A stretch of 64,000 nt of DNA from Rhodococcoides fascians NBRC 12155 = LMG 3623 (GCF_001894785.1 NZ_BCWW01000014.1:1-64000), one strand, 5' to 3'; positions 8,983-17,748 are shown, numbered from the stretch's first letter. The notes: generated from the letters alone by a model not told the origin. Program-made: numbers and translations.

Positions 8983-10190
8983 GCCGTCCCCCCTGCTGCG
9001 ATTGTCGGAGAGAGCAGGGACGGCGTTTCGAGGGTCTTCGGGAACATCAGGCGGTCGACGAGGGCGTCGTGGTCGGTGGTCAACGATCGGAGACCGACCA
9101 TCGCCTCTTCCACTTTCTCTGGGTCGGAAGAATGGTAGATCAGCAATTTGTTACGGCTTGCTGCTGGAGAAACTCTGTCTACGAACACATTTCGTCTCTG
9201 CAATGCGTAGTCGTCCAGAACGGACTGGCTGGCGTGTCCATCGATGACTGCTGCGAGTGCTTCGTAGAGGACGTACGTGTCGAACAGTCCTGATGTAAGT
9301 CCCAGTCCGCCGGTGGGGTTGGTCGCGTGCGCGGCGTCGCCCGCGAGCAGAACGCGCCCGTCACGGAATGCGGAGGCGGCGCGTTGATGCATCCGGTACG
9401 GCGAGTAGTCGACGAGCTCGATTCCGTCGATACCGGGAAACACTGCATCGAAGTATTCGGGCATGCGTTCGGTCACGGTGTCCACCGACAACGATTCGTC
9501 CTCACAGTAGGTGAATCGCCACAGGTTGGTCGTGTCGATCTTCGAGATGATTGCCCCGTAGCGATCGTCGATCAACATCGTGGTCAACGGCCAACCGTGG
9601 GACTCGAGATCGACCCGAATGTTGGTGGCCACGAATCGTTCGGGCCAGGTGGTTCCGTCGAACGTCGCACCGATCTGCTCTCGAACCGTGCTTCGTGCAC
9701 CGTCTGCGCCGATCAGCCAGTGAGCGGTCAGGACGAGCGACCGACCGTTGGACCTGGTGTGGACTCGAACTCCAGCGTCGTCCTGGACGATATTGTCGAC
9801 CTCGGTGTTCCACAGAACCTGCGCGTGGGGATATCGGGTGAGCTCCGCGAGCGCAATCTCGACGAGTTCGTTCTGTCCGAGGTGCAGGTTGTATGGGTGC
9901 TTGACCGATCCCTCCAGTACGTCGAGCCCGAAGGTGACCTGTTCCCCGGTCTTGTAGACCTGGTAGGTGTAGCTCTGTTTGACGAATCCTCTGTCGATGG
10001 CCTGTTCGAACAGGCCGAGACGTTCGAGCCCGTCCAAGACAGACCAGTGATACACCATGGCGCGGGGAGACCGTACGACACCGGTGCCGCGTTCGAGCAC
10101 TGTGACAGCGATCCCCGCGCGAGCCAGCCCCAGTGCGTTGAGAACGCCCACGGGCCCGGCACCGACAATCAGTACCGTCTGTTGATTCAT
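8979..10190 (-). CDS. FAD-dependent aromatic monooxygenase (PHBH/PheA fold)
   Basis: A 403-residue class A flavoprotein hydroxylase. It has the N-terminal dinucleotide motif VGAGPVGVLNALGLARAG, the DG motif GADGARSTVRE (~residue 170) and the GD motif GRVLLAGDAAHATNPTGG (~residue 280). These enzymes use NAD(P)H and O2 to hydroxylate phenols, sometimes with ipso loss of a carboxyl or other group. As the first gene of the eleven-gene minus-strand operon it may carry out ring hydroxylation to a hydroquinone, the expected substrate of the PcpA-like dioxygenase downstream. The ATG is followed by NQQTVLIVGAG. The ~100-residue thioredoxin-like C-terminal domain of phenol hydroxylases is absent. Confidence 0.9.
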   Translation of the reverse strand: MNQQTVLIVGAGPVGVLNALGLARAGIAVTVLERGTGVVRSPRAMVYHWSVLDGLERLGLFEQAIDRGFVKQSYTYQVYKTGEQVTFGLDVLEGSVKHPYNLHLGQNELVEIALAELTRYPHAQVLWNTEVDNIVQDDAGVRVHTRSNGRSLVLTAHWLIGADGARSTVREQIGATFDGTTWPERFVATNIRVDLESHGWPLTTMLIDDRYGAIISKIDTTNLWRFTYCEDESLSVDTVTERMPEYFDAVFPGIDGIELVDYSPYRMHQRAASAFRDGRVLLAGDAAHATNPTGGLGLTSGLFDTYVLYEALAAVIDGHASQSVLDDYALQRRNVFVDRVSPAASRNKLLIYHSSDPEKVEEAMVGLRSLTTDHDALVDRLMFPKTLETPSLLSPTIAAGGTA

Positions 10191-10536
10191 TCGTCAGTCC
10201 GTCCTGTAGTGCGCTTTCGCGGCCCATCCGAGGCCGCTTGCCTTGCGAGATTTTCGTCCGACAATCTGTACGAGGTCTGCCGACGGTACCTTGTGATGGC
10301 AATCACCGGCAACACCCACCGTTGAAACAAGTCACATCAAGTGCAGCCCGCTACGGATTTACGCTGGTTAGGGGCCTAAATTCCCATGAAAGATCCCGAT
10401 TCAGTAACTCGAATTCGCCTGCACTCATTGACCCAAAGGGGCTGAAGCCTTGCGGCTCCGGTCCGATTCCCAGCACAATGACCCGCGGTCCAAGCTTTTC
10501 GTATTACAATCTGTCGAACACGACGAAAGGTTCGCT
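10191..10536. promoter_or_regulatory. Divergent promoter region between the two catabolic transcripts
   Basis: This 346-base gap separates the start of the minus-strand eleven-gene operon from the plus-strand carboxymuconolactone-decarboxylase-like gene, so it must hold both promoters. No gene was recognised in it. A TGT-N3-ACA sequence (10512-10520) lies 16 bases upstream of the plus-strand ATG, and the same pattern recurs near the GntR gene and around 13.7 and 14.0 kb. AT-richer tracts occur around 10320-10400. No confident -35/-10 pair was assigned. Confidence 0.5.
10512..10520. promoter_or_regulatory. Putative GntR operator, site 1 (TGTCGAACA)
   Basis: The site has the half-sites TGT and ACA separated by three bases, the geometry of the FadR-subfamily GntR consensus (T-N-G-T-N3-A-C-N-A). 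It lies just in front of the ribosome binding site of the gene at 10537, where a bound repressor would block transcription. The motif is short, so the assignment depends on its recurrence at three other places in this gene cluster. Confidence 0.35.
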
Positions 10537-10935
10537 ATGACTTCCAGCCGCACTCGCAAAGAGACTTACGAAGACGGTCTCGCCATGCGCAAGAGCGTTC
10601 TCGGTTCCGCACACGTCGAAAAGTCGCTCAGCAACGTGACCGAATTTTCGAGGCCGATCCAGGAATTGGTGACCGAGTACTGCTGGGGGGCAGTGTGGAC
10701 CCGTGAGGGCCTGGAGAAAAAAACTCGAAGCCTGCTCAACATCGCCATGTTGACCGCCCTGAACCGTTCGCATGAGTTGTCAGTGCACGTCAGAGGAGCG
10801 ATCACCAACGGGTGCACCGAGGAAGAGATCCAGGAGGTTCTCCTCCAGGCCGCCATCTACATCGGCGTTCCAGCTGCGCTCGAGTCGTTCCGCATCGCGG
10901 AGTCGACCCTCAATGAACTGCGGGCACATGCCTGA
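10537..10935 (+). CDS. Carboxymuconolactone decarboxylase family protein
   Basis: A 132-residue AhpD-like all-helical protein. It contains the core ELVTEYCWGAVWTREGL followed by LNIAMLTALNR and ELSVHVRGAITNGCTEEEI with a conserved HVRGA histidine, and matches the length of PcaC-type gamma-carboxymuconolactone decarboxylases. The CxxC of AhpD peroxidases is absent, favouring decarboxylase/isomerase-type chemistry. The ATG at 10537 has GAAAGG eight bases upstream. It overlaps the next gene by eight bases. It may act on a ring-fission product or lactone; true protocatechuate-branch function is doubtful because no pcaB, pcaD or pcaG is nearby. Confidence 0.87.
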   Translation: MTSSRTRKETYEDGLAMRKSVLGSAHVEKSLSNVTEFSRPIQELVTEYCWGAVWTREGLEKKTRSLLNIAMLTALNRSHELSVHVRGAITNGCTEEEIQEVLLQAAIYIGVPAALESFRIAESTLNELRAHA

Positions 10936-11851
10936 TCGCGAGGTGGGATCGGTCGACCAGGGCGGGAACTCACAGGTAGTCGCGTTGATAGGTCTGGGAA
11001 ACATGGGTACACCGATGGCTCGTAGGCTCCTCGCCTCCGGACATCAGGTCGTCGGGTTCGATCTCTCCGACGACGCGCTGGCCCGATTCGTCGAATCCGG
11101 AGGTACCCCAGCACCGTCCGCTCCAGCCGCCGCAGCCGACGCCGACGTAGTTATCCTCATGCTCCCTAGCTCGAAGGTCGTCGAAGCAGTGGTCGAGGAC
11201 GGATTGGCGGCAGCGCTCAAGCCTCGAGCAGTTCTGGTGGACATGAGTTCATCCGAACCGCTTCGCACGCGAGTCCTCGCGGAAAAGTTGCGCACCGAAC
11301 GGGACATCGACCTGGTGGACGCTCCTGTTTCGGGCGGAGTCAAAGGGGCCATTGCAGGAAAACTCGTCATCATGGTCGGCGGATCCCGTGCCGCCGTGAA
11401 CCGTGTGGAGTCGGTTCTCACTGCCATGGGCACACCGACCCATGTCGGTGAAGTCGGATCCGGCCATGCTCTCAAGGCTCTCAACAATCTGCTGTCGGCC
11501 ACGCATCTGATGGTCACGAGCGAAGCGATGCTCGCCGGTAGCCGCTTCGGACTCGATCCCGCGGTCATGTTGTCCGTCATCAACGGCTCCAGTGGTCGGA
11601 GCGGTTCGACAGAGAACAAGTGGCCGAACTTCATTCTTCCCGGAACCTTCGACTCGGGTTTCGCGCTGGGACTGATGCTCAAGGACATGCGAATCGCAAC
11701 CGACCTCGCAGAAAAACTCGGAACTCCGTCCGATCTCGGACGCGAATCCGTTCAATTCTGGGCCAAGGCAGCCGAGGAGCTCCCCGCCGGTGCCGACCAC
11801 ACCGAGATAGCCCGGTGGCTCGAAAACCAGATATCGGATCGAAATGTATGA
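10928..11851 (+). CDS. NAD(P)-dependent 3-hydroxyisobutyrate dehydrogenase-like oxidoreductase
   Basis: A 307-residue beta-hydroxyacid dehydrogenase. The N-terminal Rossmann motif is GLGNMGTPMARRLLASGH, the substrate-binding segment DAPVSGGVKGA and the catalytic-lysine region GSGHALKALNN (~residue 180). The C-terminal helical domain is complete. Related enzymes oxidise 3-hydroxyisobutyrate, reduce tartronate semialdehyde or reduce succinic semialdehyde. The ATG at 10928 overlaps the preceding coding region, indicating coupled expression. Its role in this aromatic cluster is open; reduction of a semialdehyde from ring cleavage is plausible. Longer upstream frames overlap the previous gene and were rejected. 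Confidence 0.88.
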   Translation: MPDREVGSVDQGGNSQVVALIGLGNMGTPMARRLLASGHQVVGFDLSDDALARFVESGGTPAPSAPAAAADADVVILMLPSSKVVEAVVEDGLAAALKPRAVLVDMSSSEPLRTRVLAEKLRTERDIDLVDAPVSGGVKGAIAGKLVIMVGGSRAAVNRVESVLTAMGTPTHVGEVGSGHALKALNNLLSATHLMVTSEAMLAGSRFGLDPAVMLSVINGSSGRSGSTENKWPNFILPGTFDSGFALGLMLKDMRIATDLAEKLGTPSDLGRESVQFWAKAAEELPAGADHTEIARWLENQISDRNV

Positions 11852-11853
11852 CA
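11845..11853. promoter_or_regulatory. Putative GntR operator, site 2 (TGTATGACA)
   Basis: TGT-N3-ACA overlapping the stop codon of the preceding dehydrogenase and lying 26 bases upstream of the GntR start codon. This is a natural position for autoregulation. The same nine bases occur at 13736-13744. Confidence 0.35.
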
Positions 11854-11878
11854 GCCAGACAAATTCTATACTCTGGTC

Positions 11879-12577
11879 ATGACGAGTAGAACTGCCAACG
11901 TCTGGGCGACGAGCCCGGTGGGTCGCGTTGCAGCACCGGTACGCGAGCAGGTCATTGTTGCTCTGCGAGAAGCAATTCTCGATTTGCGCCTCACTCCCGG
12001 ACAACGATTGGTCGAACGAGAACTCATCGAGCAATTGAACGTCTCTCGAACCACCGTCCGAGAAGCCATTCGAGAACTGGCCTCGGAGGGCCTTGTCACC
12101 GTCGTCCCACAGAAGGGGGCGATGGTCAGCGCACCTACGGTAGCCGAGGCAATCGATCTCTACGAGGTGCGAGCTTCATTGGAGTCGTTGATCGTCACTC
12201 GATTCGTCGAGCGAGCCACGCCCTCACAGATCATGCGCCTCGACGCTGCTGTCGAACACTTCGCCGAAGTGGTCGGCAGTAGCACAGAGATCCGCGACAT
12301 CCTCTCGGCCAAGGACCAGTTCTACGTAGTGCTCATCGAGGGAGCAGCGAGCAATACCCTTCGACAGTTGATCGAAGGCATCCAAGCACGAGTGCGCGTC
12401 CTACGCGCGACCTCCCTGGCAACATCTGGCCGATCGGCCCACGCTGTGGAGGAATTACGCGCCATCGTGATCGCAGTCAAAGCGCACGACGCCGACCAGG
12501 CGGCAGCCCTGTGCGCAGCGCACATTCGCACCGCAGCGAAAACCGCTCTGGCGAAGCTCGACTCGGAACTGCCCTAG
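11879..12577 (+). CDS. GntR-family transcriptional regulator (FadR/FCD subfamily)
   Basis: A 232-residue regulator. The N-terminal winged helix contains REAILDLRLTPGQRLVERELIEQLNVSRTTVREAIRELASEGLV-type sequence (residues ~25-75). An FCD all-helical ligand domain follows, with a likely metal site (histidines in the VEHF, SAHAVEEL and AAHIRTAA segments). FCD regulators usually respond to small carboxylates. It lies within the plus-strand half of the cluster, 27 bases behind the dehydrogenase gene and 58 bases before maleylacetate reductase, so it is the obvious local regulator. Four TGT-N3-ACA sequences around it are candidate binding sites. Confidence 0.92.
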   Translation: MTSRTANVWATSPVGRVAAPVREQVIVALREAILDLRLTPGQRLVERELIEQLNVSRTTVREAIRELASEGLVTVVPQKGAMVSAPTVAEAIDLYEVRASLESLIVTRFVERATPSQIMRLDAAVEHFAEVVGSSTEIRDILSAKDQFYVVLIEGAASNTLRQLIEGIQARVRVLRATSLATSGRSAHAVEELRAIVIAVKAHDADQAAALCAAHIRTAAKTALAKLDSELP

Positions 12578-12635
12578 TCGCGCACGGTCTGTACTTCCGT
12601 GTGCGCTATCACCGCACCGGAAGGACGGACCTGCA

Positions 12636-13715
12636 ATGAACACCACTCTGGTCTTCGACCATGAAACACTCGGACAACGAGTGTTGTTCGGAACGAACAT
12701 GGCGGCGCAACACCTGGCCTCGGCCACCGCGCACTCACGCGCGCCGATGATCATCGCATCCCGACGCGACTCCGCACTGGTCGATTCGCTTCTGGGTACA
12801 TCGTCTGCCGCCGCGCTGTTCGACGACGTGCACCCGCATGTCCCGATCGTTCAGGTCGAACATGCCCGAACACTCGCGACGAACATCGAAGCCGATCTCC
12901 TCGTGTGCATCGGAGGAGGTTCCACGATCGGCCTGGCCAAGGCCGTCGCGTTGACCTCCGAGCTACCCATCGTTGCGGTTCCGACTACCTACGCTGGATC
13001 CGAAGCCACGAACGTATGGGGCATCACGACGTCCAAACGCAAACAGACCGGTATCGACAATCGAGTTCTCCCGGCAATAATCATCTACGACGCCGCCTTG
13101 ACAGCGTCATTGCCGCCCCACCTTGCGATCTCGAGTGCATTCAACGCTCTTGCACACTGCATCGACTCCATGTGGGCGCCACGCGCAGACCCAATCAACG
13201 GAGCGCTGGCGGCAGAAGCGATCCGCGCTCTCGCCGAGGCCATCCCGATGCTCTCGTCCCAGCAAGCTGCAGCAGAGAATGGGCGGGAAACGGCCTTGTA
13301 CGGTGCGTACTTGGCAGCCGTTGCGTTCGCCAGCGCAGGCTCGGGACTGCACCACAAGATCTGCCACGTCCTCGGCGGACGCTTCGACCTACCACACGCG
13401 CAAACCCACACCGCGGTTCTACCCCACGTGCTCGCTTTCAACGCACCGAACGCACCCCGCGCAGAGAGTCGAATCGCGGAGGCTCTGGGCGCATCGTCCG
13501 CCTTGGACGGATTGACCGATTTGCGGGACTCAGTCGATGCTCCGGCAGCATTGGCCTCATTCGGACTGCGCGAGTCCGATCTCGAAGAGGCCGTCGAACT
13601 CATCCTTCCCGTCGTACCTGCCGGCAATCCGCAGTCAGTGACAAGAGAGAACCTTCATACATTGCTGCGTGGCGCCCTGCTCGGCGACGCCCCGAAGTAC
13701 TCCTACGACGGCTGA
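12636..13715 (+). CDS. Maleylacetate reductase (iron-containing alcohol dehydrogenase family)
   Basis: A 359-residue group III dehydrogenase with LVCIGGGSTIGLAKAVAL (NAD(P) site), VPTTYAGSEAT and the AFNALAHCIDSMWAPRADP segment typical of maleylacetate reductases; length is normal for the family. It reduces maleylacetate to 3-oxoadipate with NAD(P)H, the last step that joins hydroquinone and hydroxyquinol pathways to central metabolism. The ATG at 12636 is preceded by GGAAGGACGGACC. The PcpA-like dioxygenase of the divergent operon would supply maleylacetate or a precursor, and the thiolase at 28336 could finish the route. Hydroxyquinol 1,2-dioxygenase, its usual partner, was not found in the window. 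Confidence 0.9.
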   Translation: MNTTLVFDHETLGQRVLFGTNMAAQHLASATAHSRAPMIIASRRDSALVDSLLGTSSAAALFDDVHPHVPIVQVEHARTLATNIEADLLVCIGGGSTIGLAKAVALTSELPIVAVPTTYAGSEATNVWGITTSKRKQTGIDNRVLPAIIIYDAALTASLPPHLAISSAFNALAHCIDSMWAPRADPINGALAAEAIRALAEAIPMLSSQQAAAENGRETALYGAYLAAVAFASAGSGLHHKICHVLGGRFDLPHAQTHTAVLPHVLAFNAPNAPRAESRIAEALGASSALDGLTDLRDSVDAPAALASFGLRESDLEEAVELILPVVPAGNPQSVTRENLHTLLRGALLGDAPKYSYDG

Positions 13716-13734
13716 CCGACGCCGTTGCGAAAAT

Positions 13735-13745
13735 TTGTATGACAA
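13735..13745. promoter_or_regulatory. Putative GntR operator, site 3 (TTGTATGACAA)
   Basis: This sequence satisfies every fixed position of T-N-G-T-N3-A-C-N-A, the consensus reported for FadR-subfamily GntR operators. It begins 20 bases after the maleylacetate reductase stop codon. Confidence 0.4.
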
Positions 13746-14018
13746 TGTTTGGCTCCATCGCAGCCATAACCGACCGCGTCACGGGGTCGTTTTGGGCGAC
13801 GAGTTTTGACCTGCAGGCCGGGCGCTGGCGATTGATGGAGCCGGAGGACCTCCCGTGGCGGCCGAAACATAAGTCCCTCACCAGCTCCGTTGCAGATACG
13901 GAGTGCTTACAGGCAGTTGGCAGGTCGGTCGCAGAAGCGGTATCCACGGGCGTGTACGGACCGCGCTGGACGGAATCAAAAACTCCGCGAACCCCACGGA
14001 TATAGTGCGCGTCACATA

Positions 14019-14029
14019 TTGTCGTACAG
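14019..14029. promoter_or_regulatory. Putative GntR operator, site 4 (TTGTCGTACAG)
   Basis: It matches the FadR-subfamily pattern except at the last base. It lies about 200 bases upstream of the P450 start at 14231, near the expected promoter of the P450-transporter pair. Confidence 0.35.
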
Positions 14030-14230
14030 TATGACTAGCGTTACACTAGGGCGCGGCTTCAAATCGCCAGCAGCTTCTCACACCGAGCCGCCGACCCGGC
14101 TTCGCCCTCGAACCGTCCCGTCCATCAAGGGATTCGGAGGCAATGCAGTGAGAGGTCAGATCACACAGCTACCCGAGGCATCACTGCCGTTCCGACCGCG
14201 CGTCGATTCACATCACACAGGGGTTTGCAC

Positions 14231-15421
14231 ATGACCGTCAACGAAAACGAGAACAGCCGAGCCGTGACGGCGCAGGCCTACTCGCCCACAGAATCGACCG
14301 ACCCTCACCGCGACTACGAGCAGCTGCGACAGCAATGCCCCGTAGTCCATAGCGACGACTTCGGTGGCTTCTGGAGCCTGATGACGTTCGCCGACGCCTC
14401 CAAGGCAAGCCGGGACTTCAAAACCTTTGCCAGCGGGCAGCCTTTCGTGGAATACCCGTCCCCGAACTGCCCGATACCCATCAGCACCAATCCCCCTGTC
14501 CATGGGTTCTACAGAAAGTTCCTGAACCAATATTTCGTCGAGGATCGCGTCCAAGCACTTCTTCCGAGCATCGAACGCATCGTGGCCGAACAGCTTGCAC
14601 CGCTGCTGGCCAAAGGGGGCGGAGACATTTATCGGACGGTCGCCCGCCTCGTACCGCCACAGGTTCTGGCTGAGCTGTTGGGTCTGTCGGCCACCGGATG
14701 GATAGAGCTCACCGCATCCCTCGACGAAGCGGACGGGCTGCGGCACGACATCACGGCGTTCGGGTCCCGGCAGGCAACGCTGTGGGACGATGCGGTGACC
14801 GAGTTGATCGACGACAGACGAGCATCGCCGCGTGATCCGGCACACGACATCGTCACCGGCATACTGGCTCTCGAGCCGGACGGGCAGCCGATCTCCGACG
14901 CCGACGCACGATCGATTGTCACTCAACTCTTCGCTGCAGGCGCAGACACTACAAGCTCCGCAATGGGCTCGTTGGTAAACTACCTGGCGACGAATCTAGT
15001 TACACAGCAACAGATTCGACGGAATATGACGTTGCTGCCGGCTGCTATCGAAGAAGTTCTCCGTATGGGGCCCCCTCTTCATCAGACCGTCCGCCGCACC
15101 ACCAGAGAAACCGAGGTCCACGGTGTGCGGATACCAGAGGGCGAGCTGGTAGCGATCAATGTCGCCTCGGCGAACCGAGACAACAACAAGTTCGACGATC
15201 CGCACCACGTCCGACTCGATCGAGAACGCAACCCGCATCTGACCTTCGGCTTCGGACCGCACATGTGCATCGGGGCTCCGATTGCGCGCCAAGAGTTACG
15301 GATTTTCGGTGAACAGCTGCTCGCCGGCACCCGATCGATCACCCTCGCTCATCCCGTCGAATCCTCGGGTCGCGCCCTGCGGACAGGGTGGGCCAGTATG
15401 GACGTCACGCTGGAGACCTGA
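14231..15421 (+). CDS. Cytochrome P450
   Basis: A 396-residue soluble P450 with haem loop FGFGPHMCIGAPIAR (Cys346), I-helix AAGADTTSSA, ExxR in EEVLRMGPP and a CxR-type K-helix. The ATG at 14231 has AGGGG nine bases upstream; a TTG two codons earlier is a weaker alternative. It is only distantly similar to the P450 at 6879-8078 and belongs to a different family. No redox partner gene adjoins it, so it must borrow a PDR reductase or ferredoxin from elsewhere in the window or the host. It is followed 96 bases later by an MHS transporter, suggesting import of the substrate it oxidises. Confidence 0.9.
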   Translation: MTVNENENSRAVTAQAYSPTESTDPHRDYEQLRQQCPVVHSDDFGGFWSLMTFADASKASRDFKTFASGQPFVEYPSPNCPIPISTNPPVHGFYRKFLNQYFVEDRVQALLPSIERIVAEQLAPLLAKGGGDIYRTVARLVPPQVLAELLGLSATGWIELTASLDEADGLRHDITAFGSRQATLWDDAVTELIDDRRASPRDPAHDIVTGILALEPDGQPISDADARSIVTQLFAAGADTTSSAMGSLVNYLATNLVTQQQIRRNMTLLPAAIEEVLRMGPPLHQTVRRTTRETEVHGVRIPEGELVAINVASANRDNNKFDDPHHVRLDRERNPHLTFGFGPHMCIGAPIARQELRIFGEQLLAGTRSITLAHPVESSGRALRTGWASMDVTLET

Positions 15422-15517
15422 GCGCCGGCGACAGTCACCCCGCGATTTAGCTCGAATAACACTGCCCCACAACATCACTCCCTCAGAGCGCCACAGTGCA
15501 AGGAGTTTCGATCAGCC

Positions 15518-16855
15518 ATGACCCATGCGCCCAAAAAGACAGACACTGACAGCCGAAAAGTCCGAAAGATCGCCGCCGCCAGTATGGCGGGGACTGCGCT
15601 CGAATACTACGACTTCTCCATCTACGGCCTCGCAGCCGCTCTGGTTTTCCCGAGCCTCTTCTTCCCTGAAAGTAGTGCTTTCATCGGCATTTTGGCGTCA
15701 TTCGGCACCCTTGCGGTCGGGTACTTCGCCCGGCCGGTAGGTGCAATATTGTTCGGCCATTTCGGCGACAAAATTGGCCGCAAACCGGTCTTGGTGATCA
15801 CATTGGTGATCATGGGTGTGGCATCCACTTTGATAGGACTCCTGCCCACCCACGACACCATCGGTGTATGGGCGGCAGTCGCGCTGGTGACCCTGCGGCT
15901 GATTCAAGGTATCGCTTTCGGTGGCGAATGGGGCGGTGCGATACTCATGGCTTTCGAGTACGCCGAGCCCGAGCGCCGCGGATTTTTCGCATCCGTCCCA
16001 CAAGTCGGGCCGGCCGTCGGTACCTTGATGGGGAATGCCGCGTTCCTCTCGGTCACGCTGTTGCCGGACGAGCAGTTCCTCGCATGGGGGTGGCGCATTC
16101 CGTTCGTACTCAGTGCATTGTTGGTTGGACTGGGCCTCATCGTCCGTCTGAAAATCGCGGAGTCCCCCGAGTTCGCGGTCATCAAGCGGGAGGGTGCAGA
16201 AGTCAAAGTTCCGATTGCTGCGGTATTGCGGGATCATCTCAAGCCGGTGCTCTTGGTCTGTGGCGGCTTTCTCGGCTACGGCGCTTTCAGCATCATTGCG
16301 CTGACCTACCTCGTCGGTTATGCCCGAAACGAGCACGGCGTCTCCAGTTCTGTCACGTTGGTCGCCATTCTCGCGACATGCGTGATTCAGATCCCGGTGA
16401 TTCTGTTGGGCGGCCACCTCTCGGATCGCTACGGCCGTCGCATCATCATGACTGTCGGACCGCTTGCTGCCGTTCTCGCGACATTCTTGCTCTTCTGGAC
16501 TGTCAACACAGGTGAACCCTGGTGGATCGTCTCCGGGTACGTGATCGGTATGGGTGTGCTCTTCACCAGTGCTTACGGTGCTCAACCGGCCCTGTTCGCG
16601 GACAGTTTCGACCCCAGCATTCGTTACACCGGAATGTCGCTGGGCTACCAGATGGCAAACGTGATCGGGTCCGGTCTGATGCCCTTGGTGGCCACCTTGC
16701 TGCTTCGCGGAACCGGGAGCTCGTACTCGATCGCGGTTGCCATCGCTGTCACGTTGCTGATTTCAATGTTCTGCCTCCTCCAACTTGTGAAGATCGCGGC
16801 CGCGTCGAACCACCGCGAGCAAAACCTGGCCGTCACCCCATCGATCGCCGGCTGA
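15518..16855 (+). CDS. MHS-family MFS transporter (proton symporter)
   Basis: A 445-residue, twelve-TM major facilitator of the metabolite:H+ symporter branch. The loop 2-3 signature is present as GHFGDKIGRKPVLV, and the second half has GHLSDRYGRRIIM. The N-terminus carries GTALEYYDFSIYG, typical of shikimate/alpha-ketoglutarate/aromatic acid permeases of this group. AAGGAG lies upstream of the ATG at 15518. It most likely imports an aromatic acid or a related carboxylate used by the surrounding catabolic genes. It is distinct from VanK/PcaK, which belong to the AAHS branch. Transcription probably continues from the P450 upstream. Confidence 0.9.
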   Translation: MTHAPKKTDTDSRKVRKIAAASMAGTALEYYDFSIYGLAAALVFPSLFFPESSAFIGILASFGTLAVGYFARPVGAILFGHFGDKIGRKPVLVITLVIMGVASTLIGLLPTHDTIGVWAAVALVTLRLIQGIAFGGEWGGAILMAFEYAEPERRGFFASVPQVGPAVGTLMGNAAFLSVTLLPDEQFLAWGWRIPFVLSALLVGLGLIVRLKIAESPEFAVIKREGAEVKVPIAAVLRDHLKPVLLVCGGFLGYGAFSIIALTYLVGYARNEHGVSSSVTLVAILATCVIQIPVILLGGHLSDRYGRRIIMTVGPLAAVLATFLLFWTVNTGEPWWIVSGYVIGMGVLFTSAYGAQPALFADSFDPSIRYTGMSLGYQMANVIGSGLMPLVATLLLRGTGSSYSIAVAIAVTLLISMFCLLQLVKIAAASNHREQNLAVTPSIAG

Positions 16856-17124
16856 TCGCCCCCACACCGAGGACGGCGGCGCACCCGGCACCACGAGGTA
16901 AGCAGACACGCTGAGTTCGCAATGTCGAGCCGTGCGGACACCGGCAGTCGGGCATCGATAGCGTCGAATAACGCTGCATGAGTGAGCTGTTGGACCGGTA
17001 AAGGCGAATTCGGCCGTGAAGGCAGAACCGAAGGTATCGAAGAGTATCTCGACGCCAAATACATTGCCTTACAATAGGTCGACCGCCTCGGGCGGGAATT
17101 ATCGACCCTTTCGCTCGCGGGGGA

Positions 17125-17748
17125 TCAACCCAGTGCCGGTTGGAAAGAGTTGTCGTCCAGGGGCGTTACAGGATTGAGCTGGTCGACCAGCTCGAGTCCG
17201 GCAATCGCCCAATCGATCTCGGACTTACCACGTGCAATCATCCCCGAATAGCTGTACGCCTTGTAGGCAATAATTTTCTCGTGCTCCGACTCGGGGCGAG
17301 CCTCGAGCCGACGCCGAATCGCGGGATCGGTCCGAGAACGTATCCCATCTCGGACGGCGGTAAGCAGAGCGACCTGCTCGGTGTAATACGAGATGTGCGT
17401 ACGCAGGATCGATCGCGCCGCGTCGGGGTCCGCCCATTCCAGATACGCAGCCTGCATGTGGTGCGCGTCCCGTTCCGGCGCGTGGTCGAGGGGCGTGCGC
17501 ATCCAGCGCCGGAAATCCTGTACCCCGGATGCGGTGATGTGGTACCGCGTCTTGGTGCTACGCGGGCCCCAGCGTACCTGCTCACCTTCGATCAGCCCGT
17601 CCGTCTGCATACGTCGTAGTTCCGGATAGATCTGCGAATCCGGCGCGTGCCAGACGTGTCCGACGGAGCCGCCGAACCTCTTCGCTGCGTCATAACCGGT
17701 CACAGGGCCCGCGGTGAGCAGGGCCAGTAATGCGTAACGAAGACTCAT
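17125..17748 (-). CDS. vanR: PadR-family repressor (VanR-like)
   Basis: A 207-residue PadR regulator. The N-terminal winged helix is MSLRYALLALLTAGPVTGYD followed by a Y-P-E-L-R-R-M recognition segment (residues 1-85), with a C-terminal helical dimerisation domain (Vir_act_alpha_C). The ATG at 17748 starts the conserved SLRYALL core and has GGGGA upstream; a 24-codon longer frame would run through the operator. It is divergent from the vanAB-like operon, and two inverted repeats lie between them. In Rhodococcus jostii a PadR-type VanR represses vanAB and is released by vanillate; the same logic is inferred here. Confidence 0.85.
   Translation of the reverse strand: MSLRYALLALLTAGPVTGYDAAKRFGGSVGHVWHAPDSQIYPELRRMQTDGLIEGEQVRWGPRSTKTRYHITASGVQDFRRWMRTPLDHAPERDAHHMQAAYLEWADPDAARSILRTHISYYTEQVALLTAVRDGIRSRTDPAIRRRLEARPESEHEKIIAYKAYSYSGMIARGKSEIDWAIAGLELVDQLNPVTPLDDNSFQPALG

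Larger units (their letters stand above)
13716..14230. promoter_or_regulatory. Intergenic regulatory region before the second P450
   Basis: This 515-base stretch separates maleylacetate reductase from the P450 at 14231. Frames across it lack ribosome sites and resemble nothing known. It contains two TGT-N3-ACA sites (13736-13744 and 14020-14028), the first embedded in an 11-base sequence that fits the FadR-subfamily consensus exactly. AGGGG occurs just before the P450 start. Transcription of the P450 and transporter may begin near 14,020-14,050. Confidence 0.45.

Noticed and set aside
10537..10935. Alkylhydroperoxidase AhpD
   Set aside because: The CxxC active-site pair is missing, and the sequence keeps the decarboxylase-type HVRGA histidine.
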